In this document: piece by piece, positions 26,088 to 36,749 of the stretch
How the letters are laid out: each line of letters starts with the position of its first letter
Numbering within the stretch: position 1 is the first letter of the stretch
Assembly (NCBI GenBank): GCA_963786975.1
Contig: CAWBBE010000009.1
Location: 62,001-126,000 of the forward strand
Direction: 5' to 3'
Length of the DNA stretch: 64,000 nt
Source of the DNA: Palsa-506 sp963786975
GTDB taxonomy: Bacteria > Actinomycetota > Actinomycetes > Streptosporangiales > Streptosporangiaceae
Notes under the pieces: model-generated
Told to the model about the DNA's origin: nothing
Seen by the model: the letters and a program-made list of their open reading frames with translations, nothing else
Databases searched by the model: none
Made by a program: the position numbers and the translations under genes

Positions 26088-28018
26088 CTAGACGGGGTAG
26101 CGCGGCGGGGTTACTTTCCTGGTCCTGCCGCTGGGCATGGTCCAGGTCAGGGTGCCGGGACTGGGTTGTTCGAGCCGCCAGCCGGGTGCTTGCTTCGCGG
26201 CGTGGTGGCGGCGGCACAACGCGGAAATATTGCACTCGCAGGTTCTTCCGCCCTGGTCGTACGGCAGCGTGTGGTCGTCGTCGCATTGCCGCGCTGGCCG
26301 TCGGCAGCCGGGATAGCCGCAGGTCCGGTCGCGGATCTTGATCAGGTGCCGGAGGGCGGCTGATGGCTGGTAGGCGCGGGTCTCGCGGAGATGACCGCAA
26401 GCAGAGGCTGCCAGCCAGCTGATCTTGAGCCCGGCGATCCACCGGGTGGCACTGCCGGGCGGTCCGGTGCTGCCGGGCGGTCCGGTGCTGCCGGGCGGTC
26501 CGGTGCGGGCGGGTGGTGTTGCTCCGGGTGGTGGTCCGGCGCGGGGGCGGGCGCAGCCGTGGCCGATGGCAGTGCCGTCGGGGCCGGTGATGGTCAGGCA
26601 CCATTTGCCGCCGGGGGTGGCGGCGATGCGGCTGGCGAGGTCGCGGCTGGTGTCCGCGTCGAGGGGACCTAGCCCGGGGGCTTCGCCGGGGTGTTCGGTC
26701 AGGCCGAGCCAGGCTGATAGCGGGATGGTGAGGTTGACCGATCCGGCCAGGCCGGGCGGCAGGCCGGTGCCGGGGCAGGCCGGGGGCCAGCTGCCCGGCG
26801 GGCTGCTGCCCGGGCCGGGACGGCGGGGTCCGCCGCCGTTGCCTTCGCCGCCATCGTTGCCTTCGCCGGGATTGCCGTCGCCGGGATCGTTGCCGTCGCC
26901 GGGATCGTTGCCTTCGCCCGGGAGGAGGGTGTAGAGGGGACGACTGGTGAGCAGGGCGGTGAATGCTCTGGCCCGCAAGAGTTCCAGGGTCCCGGGGGCG
27001 CCGGCTTTCTTGAGCTGGCGGGCGTAGCAGTCGATGTTCCTGTCCGCGGCGAGTACGTCGGCGGGCGGCAGGTCCCGCCCGGCCAGCGCGGCGGTGCCGG
27101 CGTTCTCGGCCCAGGTTTCCACCCGGGCATCCTGCTGCGCCCGCTTGCGCTTCTGCCGCGCCGCGTCCGGGTCGCGGGCCAGTACCAGGCGGCGCAACAC
27201 CGCGCCGAGCTCCCCGGTGGTCAGCCCGGCGGCGTCGCCGATGGTCAGCGCGGCGATCGCGGCGGCCGGCTGCATCCGCAAGCCCGGCGAGTTCCGCCGC
27301 GTAGGTGGCCGCCCTGGGCAGGTCGATCCGCCCGGCCGCCAGCGCGCCGGTGACCGCCGGCAACCGGGTGACCCCGGCGGCCAGGGCCAGCAGCTTGTCC
27401 GCCGCCCGGCAGGTCAGGGTGAGCGCGGCGGCGATCTCATCGCCCAGGTGCTCGGCCTGCCGGCGGTCCCGGACCGCGGCAGCATGAGCCTCGCGGCGGG
27501 CGGCCAGGCCCGCGACCGCAGCCAGCTCGATGCCCGCCGCCCGGGACGCCAGCCGCCGCGCGGCGCAGAGCACCCCGATCAGCTCGTCGTCGGTCAGCCC
27601 CGGCAGCCCATCGGTGATCGCGTCATCAGCGAATCCGGCCAGCGCCGGGCCCGGCTCCATCACGTCCAATGTCCCGCCGGCCTGCCCAGCCGCGCCCGCC
27701 GGGCACGGGATCGCGGTGGGTGAATCCGGCTGCCAGCGCCTCCCGCGCCCCGGCGGCCGGCTGGTGCGCGGCCAGGTACTCATCCGCGACCGGTGAGGGA
27801 ACGCGGGCCAGCCATGCATCCGGGCCCTCGGGCGGCCCGTAATCCGGATCGAAATACGCCGCTACGTCAACCGGCTCATCGTCCTCGTCCGCGAACACTG
27901 CAGAGGCAGCCGCGGGGCCGGCCGCGCCACCGGCGGGAGCAGGCGAAACGCCAGGAACCGGGTCGGCCGGGTACGCTGGCATCGACGGCTCAGCAGGAGT
28001 AACCGGCTCTTCTGACAT
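26088..28018 (-). pseudogene. DUF222/13E12-type HNH endonuclease domain protein, two frameshifts
   Basis: A ~640-codon member of the 13E12 repeat family of actinobacteria. The ATG at 28018 has a strong GGAGGG site. The DUF222 part (MEPGPALAGFADDAIT, then LTDDELIGVLCAARRLESRA-like text) runs in one frame between two breaks, near 27680-27715 and 27255-27282, each explained by one extra base. The last 397 codons hold LTTGELGAVLRRLVLARDPDA, repeat-rich linkers and the C-terminal HNH: RDRTCGYPGC, DDDHTLPYDQGG, ISALCRRHHAAKQ. Its job is unknown; copies are often mobile or duplicated. Repeats in the linker are listed separately. Confidence 0.85.
26452..26505 (-). repeat. 18-bp tandem repeat, 3 copies, in the HNH gene
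   Basis: Three exact copies of ctgccgggcggtccggtg (plus strand) encode TGPPGS units on the minus strand. They keep the reading frame and lie in a Pro/Gly-rich linker before the HNH domain. Confidence 0.9.
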
Positions 28019-28132
28019 CGGCCCTCCTGCTGGCTTGTCGCTGCTGGTCGTACCTTCTTCGACCAAAATATCGAAAGCCACCGACAAAACCGGCCCCGCT
28101 CAGGGCCCCCCGGGAAACCACATCAAGATTTC

Positions 28133-29446
<1,314 letters not shown>

Positions 29447-29450
<4 letters not shown>

Positions 29451-29809
29451 CTCTCGGTTCCGGACGTATGCATGACCGCCCGTACCTCCATCGCGAAGTG
29501 CCGGGCGTCCGGCCACCGTGCGGCGATCTCGACCGCCCGCTGCTCGGTCTCGCAGTCGACCGTGAGGTAGCCGGCCAGCTGCTCCTTGGCCTCGGCGAAC
29601 GGGCCGTCGGTGGCCGCCGTGACACCGTCGCGCACCCGGACGGTGGTGGCGGTCGACGCGTCGGCCAGCGCTTCCCCGCCGATCAGTTCCCCGGACTCGG
29701 TGAGTTCCTTCATGATGGCGTCAACCTCGCCGAACAGCTCGTTCCGCGCGGCCTCTGACCAGGACTGGTAGGTCGCGGGGTTGTTATAGATCAGCAGCAT
29801 GTACTTCAT
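29447..29809 (-). CDS. DGPF (YCII-related) protein, partner of ECF42 sigma factor
   Basis: A 120-residue protein beginning MKYMLLIYNN and carrying the diagnostic ATDGPFAEAKEQLAGY motif, followed by the closing RHFAMEVRAVM-like strand (ARHFAMEVRAV). Proteins of this type accompany ECF42 sigma factors in many bacteria, and the sigma gene starts within the stop codon here. Their biochemical role is unknown. The spaced GGAGTCAGG before the ATG fits a ribosome site. Confidence 0.95.
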
Positions 29810-29948
29810 GTCCTGACTCCTTGCGGGTCTCCGGCGCCCGGTGCGGGCGCGGCTATGCCTATGAGTCGGAGCCGGCCGTGCCGTCTCGACATGCCCGGAT
29901 ACTGCACCCGTTCCGCGCTCAGCCCGTCGATCAGCACCAGTACGTCGA

Positions 29949-30199
29949 TCAGCACCAGTAGCTGGCGGGGCGGCGAAGCCGCGGCCGGGCCGGCCCGGGC
30001 CACCCGGCGGCCAGCGCCGCCATCCGCACCATGACCCGGCGGTGCGACATCAGCAGCGCGCAGCCGGGCATGTCCGCCTGGCCGTCGAGTCAGTGCGGCA
30101 GGATGCCCCGCGGGCAGCCGGCCTGCTGCGCGATGGCGCCGATCGTGACCCTGGCCGGGCCGTCCCGGGCGATCACCTTGCCGGACGTCCGTCTAACAT
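29949..30199 (-). pseudogene. TetR-family regulator remnant with nonsense mutation
   Basis: The minus strand reads VIARDGPARVTIGAIAQQAG then CPRGILPH, a TetR helix-turn-helix, followed in frame by a TGA (30090-30092) where a Tyr-Phe pair normally stands. It then continues with LDGQADMPGCALLMSHRRVM and VRMAALAAG. No start codon is clear and the ligand domain is truncated at a stop at 29949. It is therefore a decayed gene, not an active regulator. Confidence 0.7.
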
Positions 30200-30207
30200 C
30201 CTGCTTA

Positions 30208-30892
30208 ATGTATCCCAGCGATTCTGCCGGGCCCGGCGCCGACCGTGAGCAGCTAGTCGGCTACAGCCGCCGCATGCTGGACGACGGCCTGGCCATCGGC
30301 TGCGCCGGCAACATGAGCATGCGGCTCGGCAGCACGGTCATCATCACGCCGTCCGGGGTGCCCTACCTGGACATGCGGCCGGAGCAGAATCTGCGAGGTC
30401 GGGCTGGACGGCTCGGCGGTCTCGGTGCCGGCCACGGTGTCCTCCGAGACGCCGATGCACCTCGCGATCTACGCCGCGACCGGGGCCGGCGCGGTGGTGC
30501 ACACGCACTCGCCCGAGGTGATCGCGTTCTCCTCGGTGTTCGACGAGCTGCCCGCCATCCACTACGCCATCCACGCGCTGGGCGGGCGGGTCCGGGTAGC
30601 GCCGTACACCCGGTTCGGCTCGGACGGCCTGGCCAGCGCGGCGGTGCTCGCGCTGGCCTCGCGCAGCGCGGCGATCCTGCAGAATCACGGCGCGGTCTGC
30701 TACGGCCGCACGCTGGCCGAGGCGTACGAGCGGGCGCTGCTGCTGGAGTGGCTGGCGCACACCTACCGCCTCGCCCGGGGCCTCGGCGAGCCGAAGATCC
30801 TGACCGACGCGGAGGTGGCGGAGGTGGCGGCCGAGGCCAGCCGCCGCCGGTACGGCGAGGGGCCGGCCGCGCCGCTGCACGCAACCGAGTGA
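30208..30892 (+). pseudogene. Class II aldolase (L-fuculose-phosphate aldolase type), frameshifted
   Basis: The product resembles the zinc-dependent class II aldolase/adducin family, which cleaves sugar phosphates to dihydroxyacetone phosphate and an aldehyde. The first frame gives LVGYSRRMLDDGLAIGCAGN and VIITPSGVPYLDM. One extra A near 30388 then shifts the frame. The second frame holds SSETPMHLAIY with the catalytic Glu, VVHTHSPEV with two zinc His ligands, and LQNHGAVCYG with the third. All catalytic residues are present once the frame is corrected, giving ~227 residues, a normal length. The ATG at 30208 faces away from the TetR remnant. Confidence 0.88.
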
Positions 30893-30922
30893 GCGCCACC
30901 GCCGCTGGCGATGCTGCCGCGA

Positions 30923-31231
30923 TCAGCCCCCAGCTGACATGACGTATTCGTCCTCCAGGCAAAGGGTCGAACCGTCATCTTCGGTGTAGAACCTGTCCCC
31001 GACGGCACAGGATTGCCCGCCGGGTGCAATTGCCTTGACCAAGTCAATGTCCGGGTCAGGCGGATGGCTGCAGCTGACCTTCAAGGGGATCTGACTGCCG
31101 TCGGATCCGATTGACCAGTTGATGCAGCTGCCGACGCTGAATGAGGGGCCAGCACTGCCGCACCCGGCTAGGGTGAAAAGCCCCAGAACAAGGGCAGTAG
31201 CGAATGGAATTCCCCGGTGTGGTCTGGCCAC
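30923..31231 (-). CDS. Small secreted lipoprotein
   Basis: A ~102-residue precursor with a signal peptide (IPFATALVLGLFTLAGC) ending in the lipobox LAGC, so the mature protein would be anchored to the outer face of the membrane. The mature part has four cysteines (SCINW, VSCSHPP, SCAVGD, LCLEDE), suggesting two disulfides, and a pattern (GxCIxW, CxxPHxx-like) seen in septum-formation-type and LppA-like small actinomycete domains. GTG at 31231 is chosen because GAGAGGA lies eight bases before it; TTG at 31237 is an alternative. Function unknown. Confidence 0.7.
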   Translation of the reverse strand: MARPHRGIPFATALVLGLFTLAGCGSAGPSFSVGSCINWSIGSDGSQIPLKVSCSHPPDPDIDLVKAIAPGGQSCAVGDRFYTEDDGSTLCLEDEYVMSAGG

Positions 31232-31311
31232 GATCAATTCCTCTCGTGCGTGCGCGGTCCCTGGCCGGATGGTTGCTGACCAGGATCGTCAGCGAATGGC
31301 GCTCGGCTGGG

Positions 31312-32100
31312 TCAGGAGATGCCGGCGTCGCCTAGCGAGACCTGGAATGCGTTGGCCACCTGGCCGGTATGCGCATCCCGGCCGTTGCAGGTCATCCCGA
31401 GCTGAGTCACGTTGCCGATGGCCACGGTTAGCTTGACAGGATGGCCGAGCGACACCTGGATGGGCTTGCCAATGCGGTCTCCGGCCTCATTGCTGAAGGT
31501 GACGGTGGCAATGACGTCCGTTGCGTTCTGCATATTGTCGGGGATTCCGACTTCGGCAGTGAAGGTACTGCTGCCGGCTACGTCATACGCCTCGTCGGGC
31601 TCGCTGCCGTTGCCGCCATCGCAGTCGAAGGAGATGCTATTGGTGTACGGGTGCGCCGCGATGACCTGCTGACCGGTAAAAAGTTCGCCGTTGTCGACTG
31701 TCGCGGTCAGGTCACTCAGATAGTGGGTGATGTCAGTCACCGGCGCTGTGCCCGGTGAGCTTTCCGCTGGTGACGGGCTCGGTGACGGGTGCGCGGCAGC
31801 CTGCGCTGCCGCGCTGGTCTGCAAGTGCTGAATCTGCCGCGCCTGCGTGCTGACCACGGCATGGGCCTGCTTGAGCTGCGCGGCCTGATGATGCACTACC
31901 AGCCCCAGGATCGCCGTGACCGAGGTCATTATTGTCGCGAGCGCGGTGGCGATCCCGGCCAGGGAGGTCATCCCTGCGGCAGTGCGGCTTAAGGCCCCCC
32001 GGCGGCGGCGACTGCTACGTGAACTCAAGAGCCATGCCTTCCTGGTGTAGCTACTTTCGCGCGCGCCGGAATTGCTAGCTTCAGGCCGGTTCTCCAGCAC
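31312..32100 (-). CDS. Membrane-anchored NPCBM/NEW2-like protein
   Basis: A ~262-residue protein with an Arg-rich cytoplasmic start, one membrane helix (TSLAGIATALATIMTSVTAI, about residues 45-64), a short coiled segment (QAAQLKQAHAVVSTQARQIQ) and a Pro/Ser linker. The outer domain starts near TDITHYLSDLTATVDNG and contains SFDCDGG, STFTAEVGIPDN and RIGKPIQVSLGHPVKLTVAI, the jelly-roll pattern of NPCBM carbohydrate-binding domains. It may attach to cell-wall glycans. GTG at 32100 is the longest start; an internal start nearer the membrane helix is possible. Confidence 0.75.
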   Translation of the reverse strand: MLENRPEASNSGARESSYTRKAWLLSSRSSRRRRGALSRTAAGMTSLAGIATALATIMTSVTAILGLVVHHQAAQLKQAHAVVSTQARQIQHLQTSAAAQAAAHPSPSPSPAESSPGTAPVTDITHYLSDLTATVDNGELFTGQQVIAAHPYTNSISFDCDGGNGSEPDEAYDVAGSSTFTAEVGIPDNMQNATDVIATVTFSNEAGDRIGKPIQVSLGHPVKLTVAIGNVTQLGMTCNGRDAHTGQVANAFQVSLGDAGIS

Positions 32101-32237
32101 GCCAGACTTGCCGGGAAGACGCCGTGCGTAAATCCTCGGTTTACGGTGCCGTATAACAGTTTGAATATGCCCGGCCGGAGAGCGCGCAGAATGTCAGCGT
32201 ATTGGCGGATTTGGGGGACAGTGCCAGGATTAATCGG

Positions 32238-33686
32238 CTAGCCGGCGAACGCGGCCTGGTCCGCGCAGACGTTGGCACTGCCGGAGATGCCGCCGTAGGC
32301 CTTGGCCACGTGCTTCACCGCCCGGGGATTCGGCGTCGCGGACGGCACCGGCCCGAGGGCGGTGAAGTCCGCGCCGAGGATCAGGGTGAGGGCGCCCGCG
32401 CCCAGGCTGGGATCCTGCTGGAGGGTGACCGCCGAGCCGATCTGCGCCCGCAGCGCCCTGGCCGCGGCCAGGTCCGCGGCGGACCCGTACTCGATCACCG
32501 AGCTGGCCGAGCCGGCCGCGTCGCCGGTGCCCGCGATCGCGTACCCGCGGCTGCTCAGGCCGGTTGCCGTGGTTGCCGCCAGCTGAGCCGTCTGGGTGCC
32601 GTTCAGCACCGTGACGCTGGCCTTCGCGGCGGTCTCGGTGACCGGCGTCCTGGCCGGGTGCGCCGGCTGTCCTGGCCGATTCGGCTTGGGCAGGGTCTGG
32701 TCGTGCGCGATGGCGCTGAACAGCTCGCTGGCCTGCGGCTGCGCCAGCTGCAGCTCGGCGGCCGGGTCCCCCGGGTAGGCCTCGAACGGCGCCGTGACGA
32801 ACTGCACCGACTTCCCGGAGATGCCGTGCAGGCTCTCCGCGATCTTCAGGATCCCCTGCTCGTCCAGCCCCTGGTCGATGGTCAGCGCGCCGGCGATATC
32901 GGAAAGCACGGAGAAGATCCTGGCCGGGCTGCCCAGCAGGTTGCTGTGCTCGATGCCCTGCACCAGCGATGCCATCAGGAACTGGTCCCGCTGGATCCGC
33001 TGCGGGTCGGAGCCGGTGCCGAGGTCTTCCCTGGTCCGCCAGAAGGCAATGGCCTGGGAGCCCATGATGTGATGCTTACCGGCCGAGAGGTCAAGGCCCG
33101 ACATCGGGTCGTCCACCGCGGTCGGCAGGCAGACCTCGACCCCGCCCAGGCTGTCGATCACTTTCTCGAAGCCCACGAAGTTGAGCTCGGCGAAGTGGTC
33201 GATGTGGATCCCGGTTGCCTGCTCGACCGTCTTCCACAGGCAGACCGGGCCGCCCGCGGAGTAGGTGGCGTTGATCCGCTCGACGACGCCGGGAGCGGCC
33301 TGCTGGCCCGCGGTGCCGTTGCTCGCCGGGCAGGCCAGCACGGGCACGACGGTATCCCGCGGGATGCTCATCACGACCACCCGGTGCCGCCCGGGCGCGA
33401 GATGCACCACCATCACCGTGTCCGAGCGCTGGCCCTGGTCACGCCCGCCGATCAGGGCGTTCCGGCCGGCCCGGCTGTCCGAGCCGATCAGCAGCAGGTT
33501 CAGGGCGTCGTTGTACTTGGGCGGCCGCTTCCCCAGCTCGCTGCCGGTCACGGCCAGGTGGCCGATGGTGTCCCAGTCGCTTCGGATCTTGAAGTAAAAA
33601 CCGAGCGTGGCCAGCACCAGGAGGCCGGCCAGGACGGCGGCCAGCCAGCCGGTCACCCGCATCCCCCGGGTGGTCCTGGTCGCCAT
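32238..33686 (-). CDS. LytR-CpsA-Psr (LCP) family glycopolymer ligase
   Basis: A 482-residue type II membrane protein that would attach teichoic-acid-like or arabinogalactan-type polymers to peptidoglycan from lipid-linked precursors. After a short basic N-terminus and membrane helix (WLAAVLAGLLVLATLGFYF), the LCP domain shows NLLLIGSDSRAG, VMSIPRDTVV with the conserved Arg, INATYSAGG, and the HFAELNFVGFEKVIDSLGG stretch. FWRTREDLG and DPQRIQRDQ follow with further catalytic Arg residues. A C-terminal LytR_C domain starts near SVTVLNGTQTAQLA. The ATG at 33686 gives the normal family start. Confidence 0.95.
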   Translation of the reverse strand: MATRTTRGMRVTGWLAAVLAGLLVLATLGFYFKIRSDWDTIGHLAVTGSELGKRPPKYNDALNLLLIGSDSRAGRNALIGGRDQGQRSDTVMVVHLAPGRHRVVVMSIPRDTVVPVLACPASNGTAGQQAAPGVVERINATYSAGGPVCLWKTVEQATGIHIDHFAELNFVGFEKVIDSLGGVEVCLPTAVDDPMSGLDLSAGKHHIMGSQAIAFWRTREDLGTGSDPQRIQRDQFLMASLVQGIEHSNLLGSPARIFSVLSDIAGALTIDQGLDEQGILKIAESLHGISGKSVQFVTAPFEAYPGDPAAELQLAQPQASELFSAIAHDQTLPKPNRPGQPAHPARTPVTETAAKASVTVLNGTQTAQLAATTATGLSSRGYAIAGTGDAAGSASSVIEYGSAADLAAARALRAQIGSAVTLQQDPSLGAGALTLILGADFTALGPVPSATPNPRAVKHVAKAYGGISGSANVCADQAAFAG

Positions 33687-33758
33687 GGACGGATGGTAAG
33701 GCCAGCACGCCGGCCGGGCCGCGGGCTTTGCCGAGGATTACCGAACCGCTAGCCGCGG

Positions 33759-34619
33759 CTAACCGAGGCCAAAGATGCGGGATGCGTTCCCGCCCCAGGC
33801 CGCCGCCACCTCGTCCCCGGTGCAGCCCGCGTCCAGCAGCACCTTCTCCAGCGCCCGGGCGTTGCGCTCCACGCCGGGCACGCCCGGCCAGTCGGTGCCG
33901 AACACCATCCGGGAGGCCAGCCGCCGCAGCGACCGGCCGTAGTAGTCGGCCAGCCGCTGCGGTGGCAGGCCGGAGACCTCGAGCCACACATTCGGCCGGG
34001 ACAGCGCGAGGAACGCCGCCGCGTCGTACCACCAGCCGCGCCCGCCGTGCGCCAGCACCACGGTCAGCCCGGGGAAGTCCCGGAACACGTCGTCGAGCAG
34101 CACCGGATCCGCGTACGCGTTGACCGAGCCGGAAAAGGTCGACGTGCCGCTGTGCACTATCACCGGCAGGCCGCGTTCCTCCGCCCAGGCATAAGCCGGG
34201 TACAGCATGCGGTCCCTGGCCTCGAACCCGCCGTGCACCGGATGGATCTTCAGCGCGACCGCGCCCAGTGCCACCTGCCTGGCCAGCTCCGCGGCCACCG
34301 GGTAGTGCAGGTGCGGGTTCAGGTTGGCGACCGGCCGGAACCGGGCCGGGTTGGCGGCGGCCAGCGGCAGCACGTCCTCGATCGGCTGCGTCCCGGTGAC
34401 CTTCGGGCTGTACTCGCTGAACAGCAGCACGTGGTCGGCGCCCTGCTGGGCGAAGTGATCATCGATGGCGGCCGGCCGCGGCATCCCGTCGGCGTCGAAC
34501 AGCTCGCCGACCGGCACCCCGTCGCCGAATGTCCGCACCCATTCCTGCCAGTCCCGGGACAGCGTCGGCAGCCGGGCGACGTGCACGTGCGCGTCGACAA
34601 GCAGCCTGCCGTCGATCAT
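33759..34619 (-). CDS. Amidohydrolase family protein (TIM-barrel, ACMSD-like)
   Basis: A 286-residue metal-dependent hydrolase of the amidohydrolase-2 group. It opens with the metal-binding HVHV (VDAHVHVARL), has LKIHPVHGGF and VIVHSGTS with further His ligands, VVLAHGGRGWWYDA, and the closing FGTDWPGVP with the catalytic Asp. Relatives are decarboxylases or hydrolases of aromatic or cyclic compounds. The ATG lies 9 bp after an AAGGAG site. No neighbour clearly shares its pathway. Confidence 0.9.
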   Translation of the reverse strand: MIDGRLLVDAHVHVARLPTLSRDWQEWVRTFGDGVPVGELFDADGMPRPAAIDDHFAQQGADHVLLFSEYSPKVTGTQPIEDVLPLAAANPARFRPVANLNPHLHYPVAAELARQVALGAVALKIHPVHGGFEARDRMLYPAYAWAEERGLPVIVHSGTSTFSGSVNAYADPVLLDDVFRDFPGLTVVLAHGGRGWWYDAAAFLALSRPNVWLEVSGLPPQRLADYYGRSLRRLASRMVFGTDWPGVPGVERNARALEKVLLDAGCTGDEVAAAWGGNASRIFGLG

Positions 34620-34737
34620 GCCCGCTCCTTGCCCTGGCCTGCCGTCAGCTCAGAACCTAACGTAGTCGTCCCCGGCCGGCCGGTCGTTGCGGCCTGCCCC
34701 GGCGGCGCGATCCAGCTGGCGAACCCGCGCCGCACCC

Positions 34738-34791
34738 CATGAGCGGTTAAGAAATGCCCGGTGCTGGCCGGACAGACCCTAACCACTAAAA
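34738..34791. repeat. 54-bp palindromic element, copy 3 (imperfect)
   Basis: The same length and end sequences as copies 1 and 2 (agcggttaag left, taaccactaa right), but the arms pair imperfectly. It overlaps the 3' end of the next minus-strand gene and supplies its TAG stop, as copy 2 does for the P1 peptidase. Confidence 0.6.
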
Positions 34792-35333
34792 TTCGTCGAC
34801 TGGTGAATTGCTAACCTGGCGCGGTCCCGCGGCGGGCTGGCGGCGCCGGCCCGGCGGCGCCCGGAGATCCGCTCCGGCCGGAGGCCGAAGAAGATGCCGA
34901 CCATCGCGCCCAGGTTGACCAGCGTGATGAGGCCGGCCAGGTACGGTCCGGGCCCGCCGAGCCAGGCCAGGTAGCCGCAGAACGCCAGCACGATGATCAG
35001 CGCGCCGAGTGCGCGCGGCCGGGCCGCCTGGGCCAGCCGCTCGGGCACCTCGTACGGCGCGCGGTCGACGTAGTTGGCGGTCGCCGCCCGGTCCCTGGCG
35101 ATCCGCAGCCAGAGTTCGTAGAGTTCAGGCGCCTGGTCACGCAGGGCGACCGCCTGATCGGCGGGCGGCGCCTGCAGCGGCCGGTCCTGGCGCAACCCGA
35201 GCTGGGCCCGGATCCGCTCCAGCACGATGCTGGCGATGTGATCCACGTCGGCGGCACTGGCCGCTGGCTCCCGGAAAGCCTGCCGGGGGCTTGGCGGCCG
35301 CCCGACTCCGCTGGTGTCGTCGTGGTTGGTCAC
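34779..35333 (-). CDS. Two-helix membrane protein of unknown function
   Basis: A 184-residue protein. A soluble N-terminal half contains a helix rich in polar residues (DHIASIVLERIRAQLGL, then LRDQAPELYELWLRIARDRA). Two membrane helices follow (LGALIIVLAFCGYLAWLG and YLAGLITLVNLGAMVGIFFG), and the tail is basic. The layout resembles DUF2335-type small membrane proteins, but the match is weak. The GTG start overlaps the stop of the upstream 88-codon gene (GTGA). Its last codons and stop lie in the third 54-bp palindrome. Confidence 0.65.
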   Translation of the reverse strand: MTNHDDTSGVGRPPSPRQAFREPAASAADVDHIASIVLERIRAQLGLRQDRPLQAPPADQAVALRDQAPELYELWLRIARDRAATANYVDRAPYEVPERLAQAARPRALGALIIVLAFCGYLAWLGGPGPYLAGLITLVNLGAMVGIFFGLRPERISGRRRAGAASPPRDRARLAIHQSTNFSG

Positions 35334-35596
35334 GCGGGTAAGGTCACGCCGCCCGTGTTGTCATCCGCCTGCATCATTACCTCGTGGTAGGCCGACTGGA
35401 TTTCCGCGGTGGCCGCAGCGAATGCGCCATCGGCACGGTCGCCGCGCCGGGCTCGCACGGCCTGGCTATGCCGGGTGCGCCCGGTCGGCAGGCTATCGCG
35501 CAGCAGCCGGAATACCGCCGTGCCGGTCAGGTCGAAGATCGCGGCAATGCCCAGTTTGCGGCTGGTTACCCTGCGAATAGGCCGGTCCGGCAGCAT
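35330..35596 (-). CDS. Hypothetical small protein, coupled to the membrane protein gene
   Basis: An 88-residue protein with no family I recognise. It is mostly basic in the first half (RRVTSRKLGIAAIF, RDSLPTGRTRHSQ) and ends acidic and Met-rich (YHEVMMQADDNTGG). Its stop overlaps the GTG of the two-helix membrane protein, which argues that it is translated. The ribosome site before its ATG is weak. The two may act as a pair; this is inference. Confidence 0.45.
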   Translation of the reverse strand: MLPDRPIRRVTSRKLGIAAIFDLTGTAVFRLLRDSLPTGRTRHSQAVRARRGDRADGAFAAATAEIQSAYHEVMMQADDNTGGVTLPA

Positions 35597-35647
35597 GCTG
35601 AACCGGTGCCCGGATAAACCCGGCGCAAAACTCGGCGCTGACCGGAT

Positions 35648-36727
35648 TCACGGCTGGCGGCTGGCTATTTCCCAGCGGTCCTCGATCCGTCCGAAACGCC
35701 ACACGGCGAGGGCGATCACCCACACCGCGGCGAAAAGCCCGGCAATGGTGAAGCCGGCCTTGTTGATATCAAAATTAGCCATATACGCCCAGAATGCGCC
35801 GTGCAGGTGCAGCTCATCCGTGAGCACGCCGAGAATCTCGACGGTGCCGACCAGGAAAGCCGCCGTGATGGACAGGCCCGTTACTACCAGGTTGTAGTAC
35901 ACCTTGCGGACCGGCCGGGCGAATGCCCAGCCGTAGGCGAAGTTCATGAAGCAGCCGTCCAGGCTGTCGAACAGCATCATGCCGCCGGAGAACAGTAGCG
36001 GGAGGGCGAGCACGGCGTAGTAGGGCAGGCCCTCGGTCGCCGCGTACGCGGTGGCGGCGAGCAGCACGACCTCGGTCGTGGTGTCGAACCCGATGCCGAA
36101 TGCCAGCCCGACGAAGAACATCTGCCAGGTGTGGCTGATGGCGCGCATGAACCGGCCGAAGAATCGGTACATCAGGCCGCGCGCCTGCAGCTGCCGTTCC
36201 AGTTCGGCCTCGTCGAAGGTGCCGCGCCGCATGTCGCGGAAGACCCGGATGATGCCGGCCAGCACGATCAGGTTCAGGAACGCGATCAGGTAGAGGAAGC
36301 CGGCCGCGGTCAGCGTGCCGAGCATCCCGCCGAGCGTCTGGTAGGCCGACCGCGGATCGACGACGGCGCCGAACACCGCCCGGACCGCGATCGAGATTCC
36401 GGCGCCGACCGCGACCACCACGGCCGAGTGCCCGAGGGCGAAGAAGAAGCCGGTGCCGAGCGGCCGGCTGCCGTCCGACATCAGCTTGCGGGTCACGTTG
36501 TCGATGGCCGAGATGTGATCCGCGTCGAACGCGTGCCGCAGGCCGAGCGTCCACGCGGTGAACGCGACGCCGAGCCCGACGCCGAGCTTGGCGTAGTGCA
36601 GGTGATGCGGCAGCACCGTGCTGAGGAAGATTCCCCAGCCGAGGCCGTTGACGGCCAGCACGGCCAGCGCCATCGCGGTGAGCCTGCCCCACTCGGTGCC
36701 GCTGAGCCTGGCCAGGGTTACCCGCAC
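35648..36727 (-). CDS. NiCoT-family nickel/cobalt permease
   Basis: A 359-residue inner-membrane permease of the HoxN/NixA family with about eight hydrophobic helices. The signature helix-2 motif RHAFDADHISAIDN is intact, and FALGHSAVVV, FDTTTEVVLL and MMLFDSLDGCFMNFAYGWA mark the other conserved helices. The GTG at 36727 follows GGAAGGG and leaves room for the cobalamin riboswitch directly upstream, which points to cobalt uptake for B12 rather than nickel. A longer reading would start inside the riboswitch and is rejected. Confidence 0.93.
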   Translation of the reverse strand: MRVTLARLSGTEWGRLTAMALAVLAVNGLGWGIFLSTVLPHHLHYAKLGVGLGVAFTAWTLGLRHAFDADHISAIDNVTRKLMSDGSRPLGTGFFFALGHSAVVVAVGAGISIAVRAVFGAVVDPRSAYQTLGGMLGTLTAAGFLYLIAFLNLIVLAGIIRVFRDMRRGTFDEAELERQLQARGLMYRFFGRFMRAISHTWQMFFVGLAFGIGFDTTTEVVLLAATAYAATEGLPYYAVLALPLLFSGGMMLFDSLDGCFMNFAYGWAFARPVRKVYYNLVVTGLSITAAFLVGTVEILGVLTDELHLHGAFWAYMANFDINKAGFTIAGLFAAVWVIALAVWRFGRIEDRWEIASRQP

Positions 36728-36749
36728 GACAAGCCCTTCCGCCGAGAGC

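Noticed and set aside
25639..27819. A 726-codon minus-strand frame joining the HNH region and DUF427
   Set aside because: It is three pieces: the DUF222 middle segment of the HNH gene, an out-of-frame stretch, and the DUF427 gene with its own ATG.
26088..28018. A transposon or intein
   Set aside because: No transposase, terminal repeats or splicing motifs; the HNH sits in a 13E12-type DUF222 protein.
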